64,000 nucleotides of DNA, from contig NZ_MSIF01000016.1 in NCBI RefSeq assembly GCF_001921215.1, positions 62,001-126,000 on the forward strand. Reading direction: 5' to 3'. The translations under genes were made by a program, and so were the position numbers. Position 1 is the first letter of the stretch. Each line of letters begins with the position of its first letter. Positions 1-28,570 of the stretch are shown in pieces. The notes below the pieces were generated by a model. The model worked only from the letters and a program-made list of their open reading frames with translations, was not told the origin of the DNA and ran no database searches. The stretch is from Actinophytocola xinjiangensis. GTDB lineage: Bacteria; Actinomycetota; Actinomycetes; Mycobacteriales; Pseudonocardiaceae.

Positions 1-7472
<7,472 letters not shown>

Positions 7473-7488
7473 GGACGCCACCTCTCTG

Positions 7489-19893
<12,405 letters not shown>

Positions 19894-19922
19894 CACTCCC
19901 CCTGGAGATGAGCGTCGAGGAC

Positions 19923-21176
19923 TCAGCGGTCCCGCACGGTCACCGGCAACTCCGCCACGCCCCGGATGGTGATGCTCTCCCCGGCGCGCACGGCGTCCGG
20001 GACCAGCCGCAGGTCGTGCTTGACCAGCTCGCCGACCACGACGTTGGTGACCATCCTGGCCAGGGGCGCACCGATGCAGAAATGAATTCCGCCGCCGAAG
20101 CCGAGGTTGCGGCGGCCGGAGCGGGACAGGTCGAGTTCGTCCGCGTTCTCGTAGGCCGCCGGGTCGTGGTTGGCCGCGCCGAGCATCAGCAGAACCGTTT
20201 CGCCCTTGGCGATCGGCTGACCGCCCAGCTCGGTGTCCTCCAGGGCCACCCGGCCGACCAGCTGCGTCGGCCCGTCGTAGCGCAGCAGCTCCTCGATCGC
20301 GTCGTCGAGCCGGTCGGGGTTGGCGCGCAACCAGTCGAGCTGTTCGGGGTTGCGCAGCAGGGCCAGCATCCCGTTGCCGATCAGGTTCTCCGTCGTCACA
20401 TAGCCGGCCGACAGCAGCAGCGTGCAGGTGACACACAGCTCGGCCATGGTCAGCTTGTCGCCGGCCTCCTCGACGGAGACGAGTTCGCTGACCAGGTCGG
20501 CGCGCGGCTCGACGCGCCGCTTCTCGGCCAGCTCACCGAAGTAGGCGATGAGCTCGTGCCGCCCGCTGTCCCGGCGGGCGATCTGCTCCGGGGTGAGGAA
20601 CACCGCGAGGTCGAGGCCGCGCCCGATGTCCGCGCACAGCGACTGGAACCGCGCGACGTCCTCGTCGGCCACGCCGAGCAGCGTGCCGAGCACGAGGGCC
20701 GGGACCGGTCGGGCGATCGTCGACATCAGGTCGATCGGACCGTCGCCCGCCTCGGCGCGCGCCTTCGCGAGCAGGTCGGCCACCAGGCTCTCGGTCTGCT
20801 CGAGCAACGTCCTGACCCGCGCCGGGGTGAACGCCTTGTTGACCAGCTTGCGCAGGCGCGTGTGGTCCGGCGGGTCGAGGAAGATGAACGGGCGTACCTG
20901 GGTACCGTCGGGGTTGGTGGTGAAGCGCGTCGTGGTGGTGGTGTCCTCGTCGGGCGCGCTGTCGCCCCAGCCGAACGCGGCGTTGCGCAGCACCGACGCG
21001 CACTCGTCGTAGTGGGTCACCACCCACAGCCCGAGCGGACTGCGCACCACCGCACCGAGCTCTCGCGCCTGGCGGTACGCCGCGTGGGGATTCGCGCGGT
21101 ACTCCGGGGTGGTCGGGTCGAACGTCAGCATCGCCCTGGCCACGTCCGCCGGCGATGGCGCCGCTGCCTCCGTCAT
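19923..21176 (-). CDS. Cytochrome P450 (polyketide tailoring)
   Basis: A 417-residue soluble bacterial P450, probably hydroxylating or epoxidising the polyketide made by the PKS genes 29 bp downstream on the same strand. The heme-binding loop [10 protein letters not shown] gives Cys367 as the axial thiolate. The I-helix reads SAGYVTTEN, keeping the AGxxTT threonines but with Val where an acidic residue is usual. EELLRYDGP fits the ExxR helix region. ATG 21176 follows AGGAAGAG at a good distance; an upstream in-frame GTG would only add 12 residues without a better ribosome binding site. It needs ferredoxin and reductase partners, which are not encoded here. Substrate cannot be read from sequence. 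Confidence 0.93.
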   Translation of the reverse strand: MTEAAAPSPADVARAMLTFDPTTPEYRANPHAAYRQARELGAVVRSPLGLWVVTHYDECASVLRNAAFGWGDSAPDEDTTTTTRFTTNPDGTQVRPFIFLDPPDHTRLRKLVNKAFTPARVRTLLEQTESLVADLLAKARAEAGDGPIDLMSTIARPVPALVLGTLLGVADEDVARFQSLCADIGRGLDLAVFLTPEQIARRDSGRHELIAYFGELAEKRRVEPRADLVSELVSVEEAGDKLTMAELCVTCTLLLSAGYVTTENLIGNGMLALLRNPEQLDWLRANPDRLDDAIEELLRYDGPTQLVGRVALEDTELGGQPIAKGETVLLMLGAANHDPAAYENADELDLSRSGRRNLGFGGGIHFCIGAPLARMVTNVVVGELVKHDLRLVPDAVRAGESITIRGVAELPVTVRDR

Positions 21177-21300
21177 GGGATGACTCTCTTCCTGATCGTG
21201 TGGTGGGACCACCAGTCCGGTCGCGACCGGCGGTGCGGCGCCGGCTTCCCGGGACGACCCCGTCCGTTTCGTTCGACGGCCGCAGGCACCGGTCGGCCGG

Positions 21301-22584
21301 TCATGCCGGTTCTTCGGTCAGCTCCCGTGCCGGTGTGAGCTCGACGGGCAGCCGCGTGATCACGGTGTGCTTGTTGGTCGCCGCCCACACCGGGTCGCCG
21401 ACCACGGTCAACTCCGCGACGCGGTCCAGGAGCTCGTTGAGCAGCACCCGCATCTCCAGGCGCGCCAACCGCGGGCCGAGGCAGGAGTGGATGCCGTGAC
21501 CGAACGCCAGGTGCGGGTTGGGGCCGCGGCGGATGTCGAACGTGTCGGGGTCGGTGAAGACCGACTCGTCGCGGTTCCCCGAGGCCCACCACAGGGTGAC
21601 CTTCTGGCCGGCCTTGATCTCGGTGTCACGGAACACGATGTCCTCCGTGGCCGTCCGCCGGTTGTACGGCGTCGGCGAGGACCAGCGCAGCATCTCCTCG
21701 ACCGCGCCGTCGACGAGGGAGCGGTCCGCGCGCAGCCGCGCCCACTGGTCGGGATGCTGTGTCATGGCGTGCAGACCGATCGCCATCGCGTTCCGCGCCG
21801 GCTCGCTGCCGGCGGCGATCACCAGGCAGAAGAAGGCGGCCCGCTCGTACTCGGACAGCGGCCCCTCGGTCTCGTGGTCGGCGAGGTCCTGCCGCGACAC
21901 GATCGACATCAGGTCGTCGGTCGGCTCGGTCGCGCGTTTGAGGGCGATGAGCTCCAGGCTGTACTCGTACAGGGCGTAGACCGTCGCCGCGGCCACGTCG
22001 TCATGGTCACCGGACTCGCGGTTGTCCAGTCCGGCGACCGTCTGCGCCCAGTCCACCAGCCGTGGCCAGTCCCGCTCCGGCGCGCCGAGCAGCAGCGCCA
22101 TCGTCTGGATCGCGAACGGCGCGGTCAGCTCCGGCTGCAGGTCCACTCGCCCCTTGGCGACGGCCGCATCGACGAACTCGCGCGCCATCGCCCGAATTCG
22201 TGGCAGTCGCGCGTCCAACACGGCCTTCGCGAGCCCCGGTGAGACCAGGTCGCGCAGCAGCCGGTGCCGGGGGTCGTCGAGCATGTTGAGCAGGACGCCG
22301 GCGTGCACTCCGGCTTCCAGGTCGTCGATGTGCGTGCCGCCACCGGCCCGACCGCCACCGCCCTTCGACGACAGCGTCGGCAGTTCGGCCGCCGCCACGA
22401 GGTCCGCGTGCCGGCTGATCACCCAGAAGCCCTCGCCGTCCTTGGTGTGCACGCCGGGGTGCCACAGCACCGGCGCCGCCTGCCGCAGCCGTGCGAAGAC
22501 GTCGTAGGGAAACCCGGTGCGGAAGGCGCTCTGGTCGGTCAGGGCGAATCCGTCGAGAACTCCGGGAAGACCGGTTTCGGACAT
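21301..22584 (-). CDS. Cytochrome P450 with altered I-helix (polyketide tailoring)
   Basis: A 427-residue P450 and first gene of the P450-P450-PKS-PKS run. ATG 22584 is preceded by AAGAGGAGAAG. The heme loop FGHGIHSCLG places Cys368. EEMLRWSSP contains the ExxR helix and WWASGNRDESVF the usual downstream segment. In the I-helix the usual AGNETTRN pattern reads AGSEPARN, so the threonine that normally helps protonate the iron-peroxo group is Pro262. Family members lacking this Thr can still work with substrate-assisted proton delivery (EryF is the classic case) or do other oxidations. The gap to the next P450 is 124 bp. Role in tailoring of the polyketide is inferred from position. Confidence 0.93.
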   Translation of the reverse strand: MSETGLPGVLDGFALTDQSAFRTGFPYDVFARLRQAAPVLWHPGVHTKDGEGFWVISRHADLVAAAELPTLSSKGGGGRAGGGTHIDDLEAGVHAGVLLNMLDDPRHRLLRDLVSPGLAKAVLDARLPRIRAMAREFVDAAVAKGRVDLQPELTAPFAIQTMALLLGAPERDWPRLVDWAQTVAGLDNRESGDHDDVAAATVYALYEYSLELIALKRATEPTDDLMSIVSRQDLADHETEGPLSEYERAAFFCLVIAAGSEPARNAMAIGLHAMTQHPDQWARLRADRSLVDGAVEEMLRWSSPTPYNRRTATEDIVFRDTEIKAGQKVTLWWASGNRDESVFTDPDTFDIRRGPNPHLAFGHGIHSCLGPRLARLEMRVLLNELLDRVAELTVVGDPVWAATNKHTVITRLPVELTPARELTEEPA

Positions 22585-23165
22585 CGGTGAACTTCTCCTC
22601 TTGAGAACTATTCGCAATCCCCCGCGCCGCAGGAAAGGTTGCCCGACGACGCGACATACCCCAGTGCCCAGTGACACAACGGTCACTATGCGCGACGATT
22701 ACCCACCTACTCCGATGGGGTCACGGAGCCGGGTGGCGCCATTGTGGACTCGACGCGACGACCGCCGGGTCGGCCACGGACGGTCCTCAGCGGACCAGCC
22801 GACGTGACCTGGACCACCATTCCTCACGCTGAGTGTTCCCCTGGCCACACAAGGAACCCATAGCTGCCCCCCAGTGTTCGACTCCTCACGTTGCCGTGAC
22901 AGTAGCACTGCCCGAGTCGTGCGCAGACCCCTTCGAGACAAGCGCGAGGGGTGCTCGATCAGGCGCCCCATCGGCCCCGGCAGAATAACGACGACACCCA
23001 CGAATTCCGCCGCCAAGCGCTACCACCATTTCGAGAGCGCACGCAATCACGGCGAGTAGCCAGATCGCCATACAGGTATACGCGGCGTGAAATTGCGGGT
23101 ATTGACCACCAGTGGGCGCCGCATAGCGTACCGTACACGGTCAAAATCCCGACGAGGAGATATTC
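22585..23165. promoter_or_regulatory. Divergent promoter region between two P450 genes
   Basis: This 581-bp stretch has no convincing gene; the small frames in it lack ribosome binding sites and domain-like sequence. It must carry the promoter for the leftward P450/PKS genes and for the rightward P450. A possible promoter for the rightward gene is TTGACC at 23102-23107, 16 bp, then TAGCGT at 23124-23129, about 35 bp before the ATG. The tandem CGTAC pair beside it resembles the half-sites before the TetR gene near 28.5 kb, but this is weak. Confidence 0.4.
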
Positions 23166-24542
23166 ATGCCTGTAGCCACGCCGCCCGGCCCGTCGGGGTT
23201 GGAGTCACTCAAGCTCACGCAACGCTTTCAGCAGGACCCCATCTCGGTGTTCCGCGACCTCGCGGCGACCTACGGCGAGGTCGTGCGGTTCAACCTCGGC
23301 GGGCAGACGGTGTACTTCCTGTCCGGTGCCGAGACCGCCGCGCACGTACTGGTCTCGAAGCAGGAGAACTACGGGCGGGTCAACTATCCGTCGGTCGACG
23401 ACATGATCGGGGTCGCGCTGTTCACCGCGAGCGGGGAGACGTGGGCCCGCAGCCGGTCGCTCGCGCAACCGATGTTCGCGGCACGGCAACTGCCGAACTA
23501 CGCCGACCAGTTGGTGCAGGTCGCGGCGCGGACGGCGCAGACGTGGGCCGACGGGCCGCTGCCCCGCGAGATCGGCATGGTGCCCGCGATGCGGGAGATG
23601 GCGCTCGACGGGGTTTCGCGCGCGCTGTTCGGCCCGGACACGAGCGGCCACATGGACGCGATGACCGCGGCCATCAGGACGTCGGAGACGGTGACGGGCA
23701 AGGTGCTGCGGTCGCCGCTGGTGCTGGTCCTCAACCAGCTGCCCGGTGTCGGCCCGGCCAGGGCGTGGCGGATGCAGTTCCGCCGCCGGGCGAAGGTGCA
23801 GGGCGCCGCCCGCGAGTTCGACCGCATCATCGACGAGATCCGCGCCAAGCGAGAGGCTCAGCAGGACCCCGGCGAGGACCTGCTCGGCCAGCTGCTCACC
23901 AGCCGCGACGAGACGACCGGTGAGCCCCTGTCCCGCCAGAAGATTCGTGACGAGGCCACCGGTTACCTGTTCGCCGCACAGGACACGACGGGCCTGACGC
24001 TGTCGTGGCTGTGGTACCGGCTGGCGGCCCATCCCGAGGCGAGGGAGAAGCTGGAGGCCGAGGTCGACGAGGTGCTCGGCGACCGGATGCCGACGGCGGC
24101 CGACGCCGACCGCCTGCAGTGGACCCGGGCGGTCGTCAGCGAGACCCTGCGCCTGCACCCCATCGTGTGGGCGCTCGACCGCACGGCGATGGCTGACGAC
24201 GAGGTGCAGGGCTACCGGATCCCGGCGGGCTCCCGCGTCATGGTGATCCCCCCGGTGAACCACCGGGACACGAAGTGGTGGCCGGACCCCGACCGCTTCG
24301 ACCCGACACGGTTCCTGCCCGGCAACGACAAGGGCCGACCGCGCACGGCCTACCTGCCGTTCGGCGGCGGCCGACGAATCTGCATCGGCATGAGCTTCGC
24401 GATGATGGAGATCACCCTGGCGACGGCCGTCCTGGCCCGTCGGTTCCGGGCGGACCTGTTGCCGGGCGCCGAGGTGGGCACACATCTCGGCGTCGTCATG
24501 GCCCCGGCCGGCGAGCTGCCGATGACGATCTCGGCCCGGTAG
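23166..24542 (+). CDS. Cytochrome P450 (CYP102/CYP4-like bacterial type)
   Basis: A 458-residue P450 transcribed away from the other two. ATG 23166 follows GAGGAGATATTC. It looks more like the long 'eukaryotic-style' bacterial P450s than the two upstream ones: I-helix AAQDTTGLTLSW with the intact acid-Thr pair near residue 272, ETLRLHP for ExxR, and heme loop FGGGRRICIG with Cys406. The C-terminus ends PMTISAR. No reductase domain is fused. It probably adds another oxidation to the polyketide, or acts on a separate substrate; its own promoter suggests separate control. No TTA codon is obvious in it. Confidence 0.93.
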   Translation: MPVATPPGPSGLESLKLTQRFQQDPISVFRDLAATYGEVVRFNLGGQTVYFLSGAETAAHVLVSKQENYGRVNYPSVDDMIGVALFTASGETWARSRSLAQPMFAARQLPNYADQLVQVAARTAQTWADGPLPREIGMVPAMREMALDGVSRALFGPDTSGHMDAMTAAIRTSETVTGKVLRSPLVLVLNQLPGVGPARAWRMQFRRRAKVQGAAREFDRIIDEIRAKREAQQDPGEDLLGQLLTSRDETTGEPLSRQKIRDEATGYLFAAQDTTGLTLSWLWYRLAAHPEAREKLEAEVDEVLGDRMPTAADADRLQWTRAVVSETLRLHPIVWALDRTAMADDEVQGYRIPAGSRVMVIPPVNHRDTKWWPDPDRFDPTRFLPGNDKGRPRTAYLPFGGGRRICIGMSFAMMEITLATAVLARRFRADLLPGAEVGTHLGVVMAPAGELPMTISAR

Positions 24543-24672
24543 GCGGCCCCGAGCAGTAGGTGCTCAGGTCTGGTCCACGCCGGTGGGCCAGCCACACCGA
24601 CGCCGCGGGAGTCAGCCTCGGGGTGTGCCGGGCGGCCCGGTTTCTACCGGTTCGCCTGGCGCACAGGTGTGA

Positions 24673-25137
24673 TCAGAAAGGGTTCTTCGGGATTGGGTCT
24701 GTAACGTCCGACCCTGCACATCGAAGGATGTAACGATCTTCTTCGATATCGATCGAAGCCGATTCCTTGTCATCACCGAAAGCAATGACCCACAGCAAGT
24801 TCGGCACACGACAGGACTGGGTAATCAGACCCCTGAGTGCGATGTCGACGTGCGTACCTTGCCCACGCGAGTCATCCAGATAAGTGACGGTTACCGGTCG
24901 GGCATCTTCGGCTACGTCGCGCGGACTCAGGGAACCCGTTGGCCAACCCGGAAAGCGGCCATCGTCGACCGGTCGCCCATCTCCAGGGTGCCGCAACTCT
25001 CGCACAGTTTCGGCGAACGCGATCTTGGCGTATCCCTCATTCCTGACATCCGTTGCCAGATCACATGAGCAAGGACCACCGCCGCGTGCGTGCGGTGAAA
25101 CCGGACACGCCGGGTCTGGCACACCCACGTCCGGCAC
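24673..25137 (-). CDS. Hypothetical protein, possibly a gene remnant
   Basis: The C-terminal 120 residues read like a true protein: alternating acidic and hydrophobic segments such as VTVTYLDDSRGQGTHVDIAL and ASIDIEEDRYILRC, with a base composition lower in GC than its neighbours. The first 30 residues are Pro/Cys-rich and lie over a region with transposase-like debris, so the GTG at 25137 is doubtful and the original start may be lost. I do not recognise a family. It could be a broken gene left after an insertion or deletion between the polyketide locus and the next genes. Confidence 0.4.
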   Translation of the reverse strand: MPDVGVPDPACPVSPHARGGGPCSCDLATDVRNEGYAKIAFAETVRELRHPGDGRPVDDGRFPGWPTGSLSPRDVAEDARPVTVTYLDDSRGQGTHVDIALRGLITQSCRVPNLLWVIAFGDDKESASIDIEEDRYILRCAGSDVTDPIPKNPF

Positions 25138-25202
25138 TCACCGGCCATCGGCGCGATCCAGGGCACCGCCACAATCCCGGGTACGACACCGACGGCCGAA
25201 TC

Positions 25203-25322
25203 ATGCCCTGCCCGAGACCGGAGTCGGGCTGCCGGACTGCTCACGCCGCCTCGGTCTTGCGCTCAACACCGTCAAGCGATACGCCCGCGCAACGTCACCG
25301 AAAGTGCGCCAGAGCCGCTCGT
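25203..25322 (+). pseudogene. Transposase-like HTH fragment
   Basis: The plus-strand frame through this stretch gives SRRLGLALNTVKRYARA, which resembles the helix-turn-helix of transposases of the ISL3/IS21 type (pattern 'xxLGLxxxTVxRYAR'). No start codon, no catalytic DDE part and no terminal repeats are visible, so it is at most a remnant. It lies at the junction between the polyketide genes and the PadR/ABC genes. Confidence 0.4.
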
Positions 25323-25400
25323 GGCTGGTTGACGACCCAGCACCACTACTATGCATTGCGTGGTACTGTTCATTGCCGGTTACCGATGAGCGGGGAACGC

Positions 25401-25724
25401 ATGGATGTCAGTCAGCTGTTGAAAGGTGTGCTCGACCTCGCCGTTCTCGCGGTGCTGGACAAGGAGGACGGCTATGGCTACGACGTCGTCCGCCGTCTTC
25501 GGCTGGCAGGGCTGGACGGTGTCGGCGACGCTTCGGTCTACGGGACGCTGCGCCGCCTCTACAACCAGGGCGCCCTCACCTCGTACGTGGTGCCGAGCGA
25601 CGAGGGCCCGCATCGCAAGTACTACGGCCTGAACGACGCCGGCCGCCGCCGGCTCGCCGAGTCCGGGGCCACCTGGCGTGGCTTCGCCGCCACGATGACC
25701 GACCTGTTGGGAGCGAACGCGTGA
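25401..25724 (+). CDS. PadR-family transcriptional regulator
   Basis: A 107-residue winged-helix repressor. The N-terminus MDVSQLLKGVLDLAVLAVL, then GYGYDVVRRLRLAG, SVYGTLRRLYNQGAL and KYYGLNDAGRRRL, match the PadR HTH domain in order, with a short C-terminal helix for dimerisation. ATG 25401 lies a few bases after GGGGAA; the ATG at 25386 is in frame but less well placed. The stop overlaps the GTG of the next gene (GTGA), the usual arrangement of PadR with a HAAS/DUF1700 membrane protein. It likely represses its own operon and responds to cell-envelope or drug stress, as in the family. Confidence 0.9.
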   Translation: MDVSQLLKGVLDLAVLAVLDKEDGYGYDVVRRLRLAGLDGVGDASVYGTLRRLYNQGALTSYVVPSDEGPHRKYYGLNDAGRRRLAESGATWRGFAATMTDLLGANA

Positions 25725-26476
25725 ACACGAGCGACAGCAAGAAGGATAGCCACGATGCCTACATCGCCGAGCTGAGGCACGCGCTCGCCGATCTCCCGCG
25801 CGCCGAGGTCGACGCGATCGTCGAGGACGTCACACCGCAGCTCGCGGACGCGGCGGTGGCCGAGGAACTCGGCACCCCGGCCGAGCTGGCCGCCGAGCTG
25901 CGGGCCGCTGCGGGTTTCCCGACCGGCAGCACTCGACGGACGCTCACCGCGCGGATCGCGTTGTGGGTGCTCGTGCTCGCCACGGGCACCGCGGCATACG
26001 GCGGCTTCATCTCCAACCAGCTCCTCAGCAACGACGCACGATACTCGATGCCGGTCATCGCACTGGTCCTTGTCGCCTCCTGGTTCGTGGTCGGCCAACT
26101 CGGCCGCGACGTCGCGGCCGTCGAGGAGCTGCCCGAGGTCCGGACGGCACGGAAGCTCCTGTTCGGCGCCGCGTCGTCCCGAATGCTCGGTACCCTACGG
26201 CTGGTCGAGCTTGGCTGGCTCCTCGCACGCTTCCCACTGATCCTCATCGGCACGCTGCTGCTCGCCGTCCAGTTCGGCTGGAACTCGGGAATGGCGGGGG
26301 TGTTCGCCGTCGCCGTCGCGGTCGTGACCACCGCGGCCGGCTACCGCTCGCTCACCGACCGGCGCTGGCTGTGGCTCAGCGTCCCAGCCGGAGCCTGGGC
26401 GATCGGCGTGAGCCTGCGACTGGCGGTCTATCTGTCACTGGTCGTCGAAGGGCACATCGGCTACGTCAACGTCTGA
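25721..26476 (+). CDS. HAAS (DUF1700-like) membrane protein paired with PadR
   Basis: A 251-residue protein starting at GTG 25721, which overlaps the PadR stop by four bases. The N-terminal 80 residues form the alpha-helical HAAS-type domain (AYIAELRHALADLPRAEVDA... TPAELAAELRAAAG). About five to six hydrophobic segments follow, such as IALWVLVLATGTAAYGG and MPVIALVLVASWFVVG. The PadR/HAAS pairing is common in actinomycetes and firmicutes. Its function is likely sensing or membrane-linked signalling to the PadR partner; the exact role is unknown. Confidence 0.75.
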   Translation: MNTSDSKKDSHDAYIAELRHALADLPRAEVDAIVEDVTPQLADAAVAEELGTPAELAAELRAAAGFPTGSTRRTLTARIALWVLVLATGTAAYGGFISNQLLSNDARYSMPVIALVLVASWFVVGQLGRDVAAVEELPEVRTARKLLFGAASSRMLGTLRLVELGWLLARFPLILIGTLLLAVQFGWNSGMAGVFAVAVAVVTTAAGYRSLTDRRWLWLSVPAGAWAIGVSLRLAVYLSLVVEGHIGYVNV

Positions 26477-26665
26477 GGCGCGAACCGCCGGATGTCAGGG
26501 GCGTTCCGGCGATTGAGGGACGAGCAACCCTCTCGGTTGAACGCCTCGGTGGCGGCGAACAGACGAAGTGCACTCACACGCCCGGGCATCGGGCGCCACG
26601 GGGTCCAGTCCTACACGCGGTCGTTCGGCAGAGCCGGCATCGCTCTCCTGCGACACCGCCTCCTG

Positions 26666-27499
26666 TCACCGTCCGACTGCCCGGTAACGCCAGACCGCGA
26701 GTGGCATGAAGATCACCACCAGCAGAATCGACCAGGCGACGGTCATCGCGATCGGGTGCGCCATCGGGAAGCTCGGATCGGCCGCGACCGGGCCCGTGTT
26801 GCCGAACAACTGTCGGCAGGCGGCCACCAGCGAGCTGACCGGGTTCCATTCGGTGACCGTGCGCAGCCAGTCCGGCATTCCAGTGGTCGGCACGAAACTG
26901 TTGGAGAGCATGGTGATGGGGAAGATCAGCGGCACCAGGCTGTCCGCTGTCTCCGGCTTCACCGACAGTCCGATGAGGACACCCACCCAGGTGGCCGCGA
27001 AACGCAGTAGCAGGATCAGTCCGAACGCGGCGAGCGCGGGGCCGACGCCGTTGCGAACGTGCCAGCCGACGAGCAACCCGAAGCCGGCCATGACGGCCAC
27101 GCCCAGCGCGCTGGTCAGCAGGTCGGCCACCACGCGACCGAGCGGCACCGCCGAGCGGGCGGTGGGCATCGAGCGGAAGCGGTCCATGACACCTTCGCCG
27201 ATGTCCTTGGAGATCAGCGCCGCGCTGGTCATCACACCGATGAGCGAGGTCATCGCGAACATGCCGGGGATGAGGTACTCGCGGTAGTTGCCGCCGGGAA
27301 CGCTGATCGCGCTGCCGAACACATAGCCGAACAGCAGCACCATCAACCCGGGGAACAACAGGGCAACGGCAATCTGGGCGGGCTGTCGGCGTAACTGGCT
27401 GAGCTCGCGGCGCGTCAGGGTCCAGCCGTCGCGCAGGGTCCAACCGACACGTCCGAACACACCCGTTGGCGGGGCGGGGATTTCCAGGGCGGTGATCAT
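26666..27499 (-). CDS. ABC-2 type drug exporter permease (DrrB-like)
   Basis: A 277-residue integral membrane subunit of a two-gene drug exporter. It has an amphipathic N-terminus (LRDGWTLTRRELSQLRRQPA) and six hydrophobic segments ending RYRAVGR, as in DrrB/ABC2 permeases. The conserved segment LVPLIFPITMLSNSFVPT near residue 190 is the ABC-2 signature. ATG 27499 overlaps the ATPase stop (ATGA), so the two subunits are coupled. It would pair with the ATPase to export a hydrophobic metabolite, plausibly a product of this locus. Confidence 0.93.
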   Translation of the reverse strand: MITALEIPAPPTGVFGRVGWTLRDGWTLTRRELSQLRRQPAQIAVALLFPGLMVLLFGYVFGSAISVPGGNYREYLIPGMFAMTSLIGVMTSAALISKDIGEGVMDRFRSMPTARSAVPLGRVVADLLTSALGVAVMAGFGLLVGWHVRNGVGPALAAFGLILLLRFAATWVGVLIGLSVKPETADSLVPLIFPITMLSNSFVPTTGMPDWLRTVTEWNPVSSLVAACRQLFGNTGPVAADPSFPMAHPIAMTVAWSILLVVIFMPLAVWRYRAVGR

Positions 27500-28470
27500 G
27501 TGGCGAACTCGCTCTTGGTCTCGGTGTGGTCCTGGGAGGCGGTGTGGCCGGTGAGCCGGAGGAAGACATCGTCGAGAGTGGACCGGCGCAGTCCGATGTC
27601 GGCTGTGACGAGTCCAAGCCGGTCAAGGTCACGCAGCACAGCGGACAGGATCCGTGCGCCGTCCCGCACCGGTGCGCTGATCCGGTGCGAGGCGGACACG
27701 TGGGGCTCGGTGCCCGTGACGGCGGCGACCACGTCGACCGCCGCGGGCATCGCGGCGATGTCGCGCATCTCGACTTCGAGACGATCACCACCGGTCTGGG
27801 CCTTGAGCTCGGCCGGTGTGCCTGAGGCGATCACCCGACCGGTGTCCAGCACCACGATCTGGTCGGCGAGTTGGTCGGCCTCGTCGAGGTACTGGGTGGT
27901 CAGCAGCACGGTGGTGCCGTCGGCCACGAGCTTGCGAACCGCGTCCCAGACATCGCCGCGCGCCCTGGGGTCCAGCCCGGTGGTCGGTTCGTCGAGGAAC
28001 AGAACTTCTGGCGAGATGATCAGACTTGCCGCCAGGTCGAGACGGCGGCGCATACCGCCGGAGTAGGTCTTCACCGGACGGTCAGCGGCCTCGGTCAGGT
28101 CGAACTGCTCGAGCAGTTCGACCGCCCGACGGCGCCCGACCCGTCCCGGCAGGTGGTAGAGACGGGCGAACATCCGCAGGTTGTCGCGGGCGGTGAGGAT
28201 CTCGTCCACCGCCGCATACTGGCCAGTGAGGCCGATCCGGTAGCGCGCCTGTTCCGCCTGGCGCACCACGTCGTAGCCGGCGACGCTGGCGTGACCGGAA
28301 TCGGGTGTGGCGAGTGTGGCGAGGATCCGCACGGCGGTCGTCTTGCCAGCGCCATTGGGACCCAGCAGTCCGCAGACCGTGCCGGGTGGGACCGTCAGAT
28401 CGATGCCGCGTAAGGCCTCGGCGCGGCCGAAGCGCTTACGCAGTCCGCTCACGCGGATGCCGCCGACCAT
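27496..28470 (-). CDS. ABC exporter ATPase (DrrA-like)
   Basis: A 324-residue ATP-binding subunit. Walker A GPNGAGKTT, Q-loop TGQYAAV, signature SGGMRRRLDLA, Walker B VLFLDEPTTGLDP and the switch His region LLTTQYLDEAD are all intact. The C-terminal 100 residues match the DrrA-type regulatory extension (TLDDVFLRLTG). I chose ATG 28470, preceded by GAGGGAGCTTGAG; an upstream start at 28515 would run into the operator region. It is divergent from a TetR gene, and the shared 100-bp gap holds repeated operators, so it is very likely under TetR control. Confidence 0.94.
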   Translation of the reverse strand: MVGGIRVSGLRKRFGRAEALRGIDLTVPPGTVCGLLGPNGAGKTTAVRILATLATPDSGHASVAGYDVVRQAEQARYRIGLTGQYAAVDEILTARDNLRMFARLYHLPGRVGRRRAVELLEQFDLTEAADRPVKTYSGGMRRRLDLAASLIISPEVLFLDEPTTGLDPRARGDVWDAVRKLVADGTTVLLTTQYLDEADQLADQIVVLDTGRVIASGTPAELKAQTGGDRLEVEMRDIAAMPAAVDVVAAVTGTEPHVSASHRISAPVRDGARILSAVLRDLDRLGLVTADIGLRRSTLDDVFLRLTGHTASQDHTETKSEFAT

Positions 28471-28487
28471 CTCAAGCTCCCTCGTCC

Positions 28488-28541
28488 GCGTACACTGTAC
28501 TTGGCTCGCGTACAACGTACGTCTGCGCGTACAGTGTGCGC
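28488..28541. promoter_or_regulatory. TetR operator cluster between ABC exporter and TetR gene
   Basis: Three copies of a GCGTACA-based inverted repeat lie in 54 bp: GCGTACACTGTAC (28488-28500), GCGTACAACGTACG (about 28507-28520) and GCGTACAGTGTGCGC (about 28527-28541). They sit between divergent start codons at 28470 and 28571. Binding here would let the TetR protein repress both itself and the exporter. Confidence 0.7.
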
Positions 28542-28570
28542 AAGACCCGCCGATCGAGGAGAGATAGAGA

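Noticed and set aside
19894-20436. N-terminal extension of PKS 1 to a GTG at 20436
   Set aside because: It overlaps the P450 gene in another frame and translates to Arg/Ala-rich filler; ATG 19893 with GGGGGAGTG is the real start.
22699-23016. 105-residue minus-strand frame in the P450 promoter region
   Set aside because: No ribosome binding site, no domain-like sequence, and it occupies the divergent promoter region.
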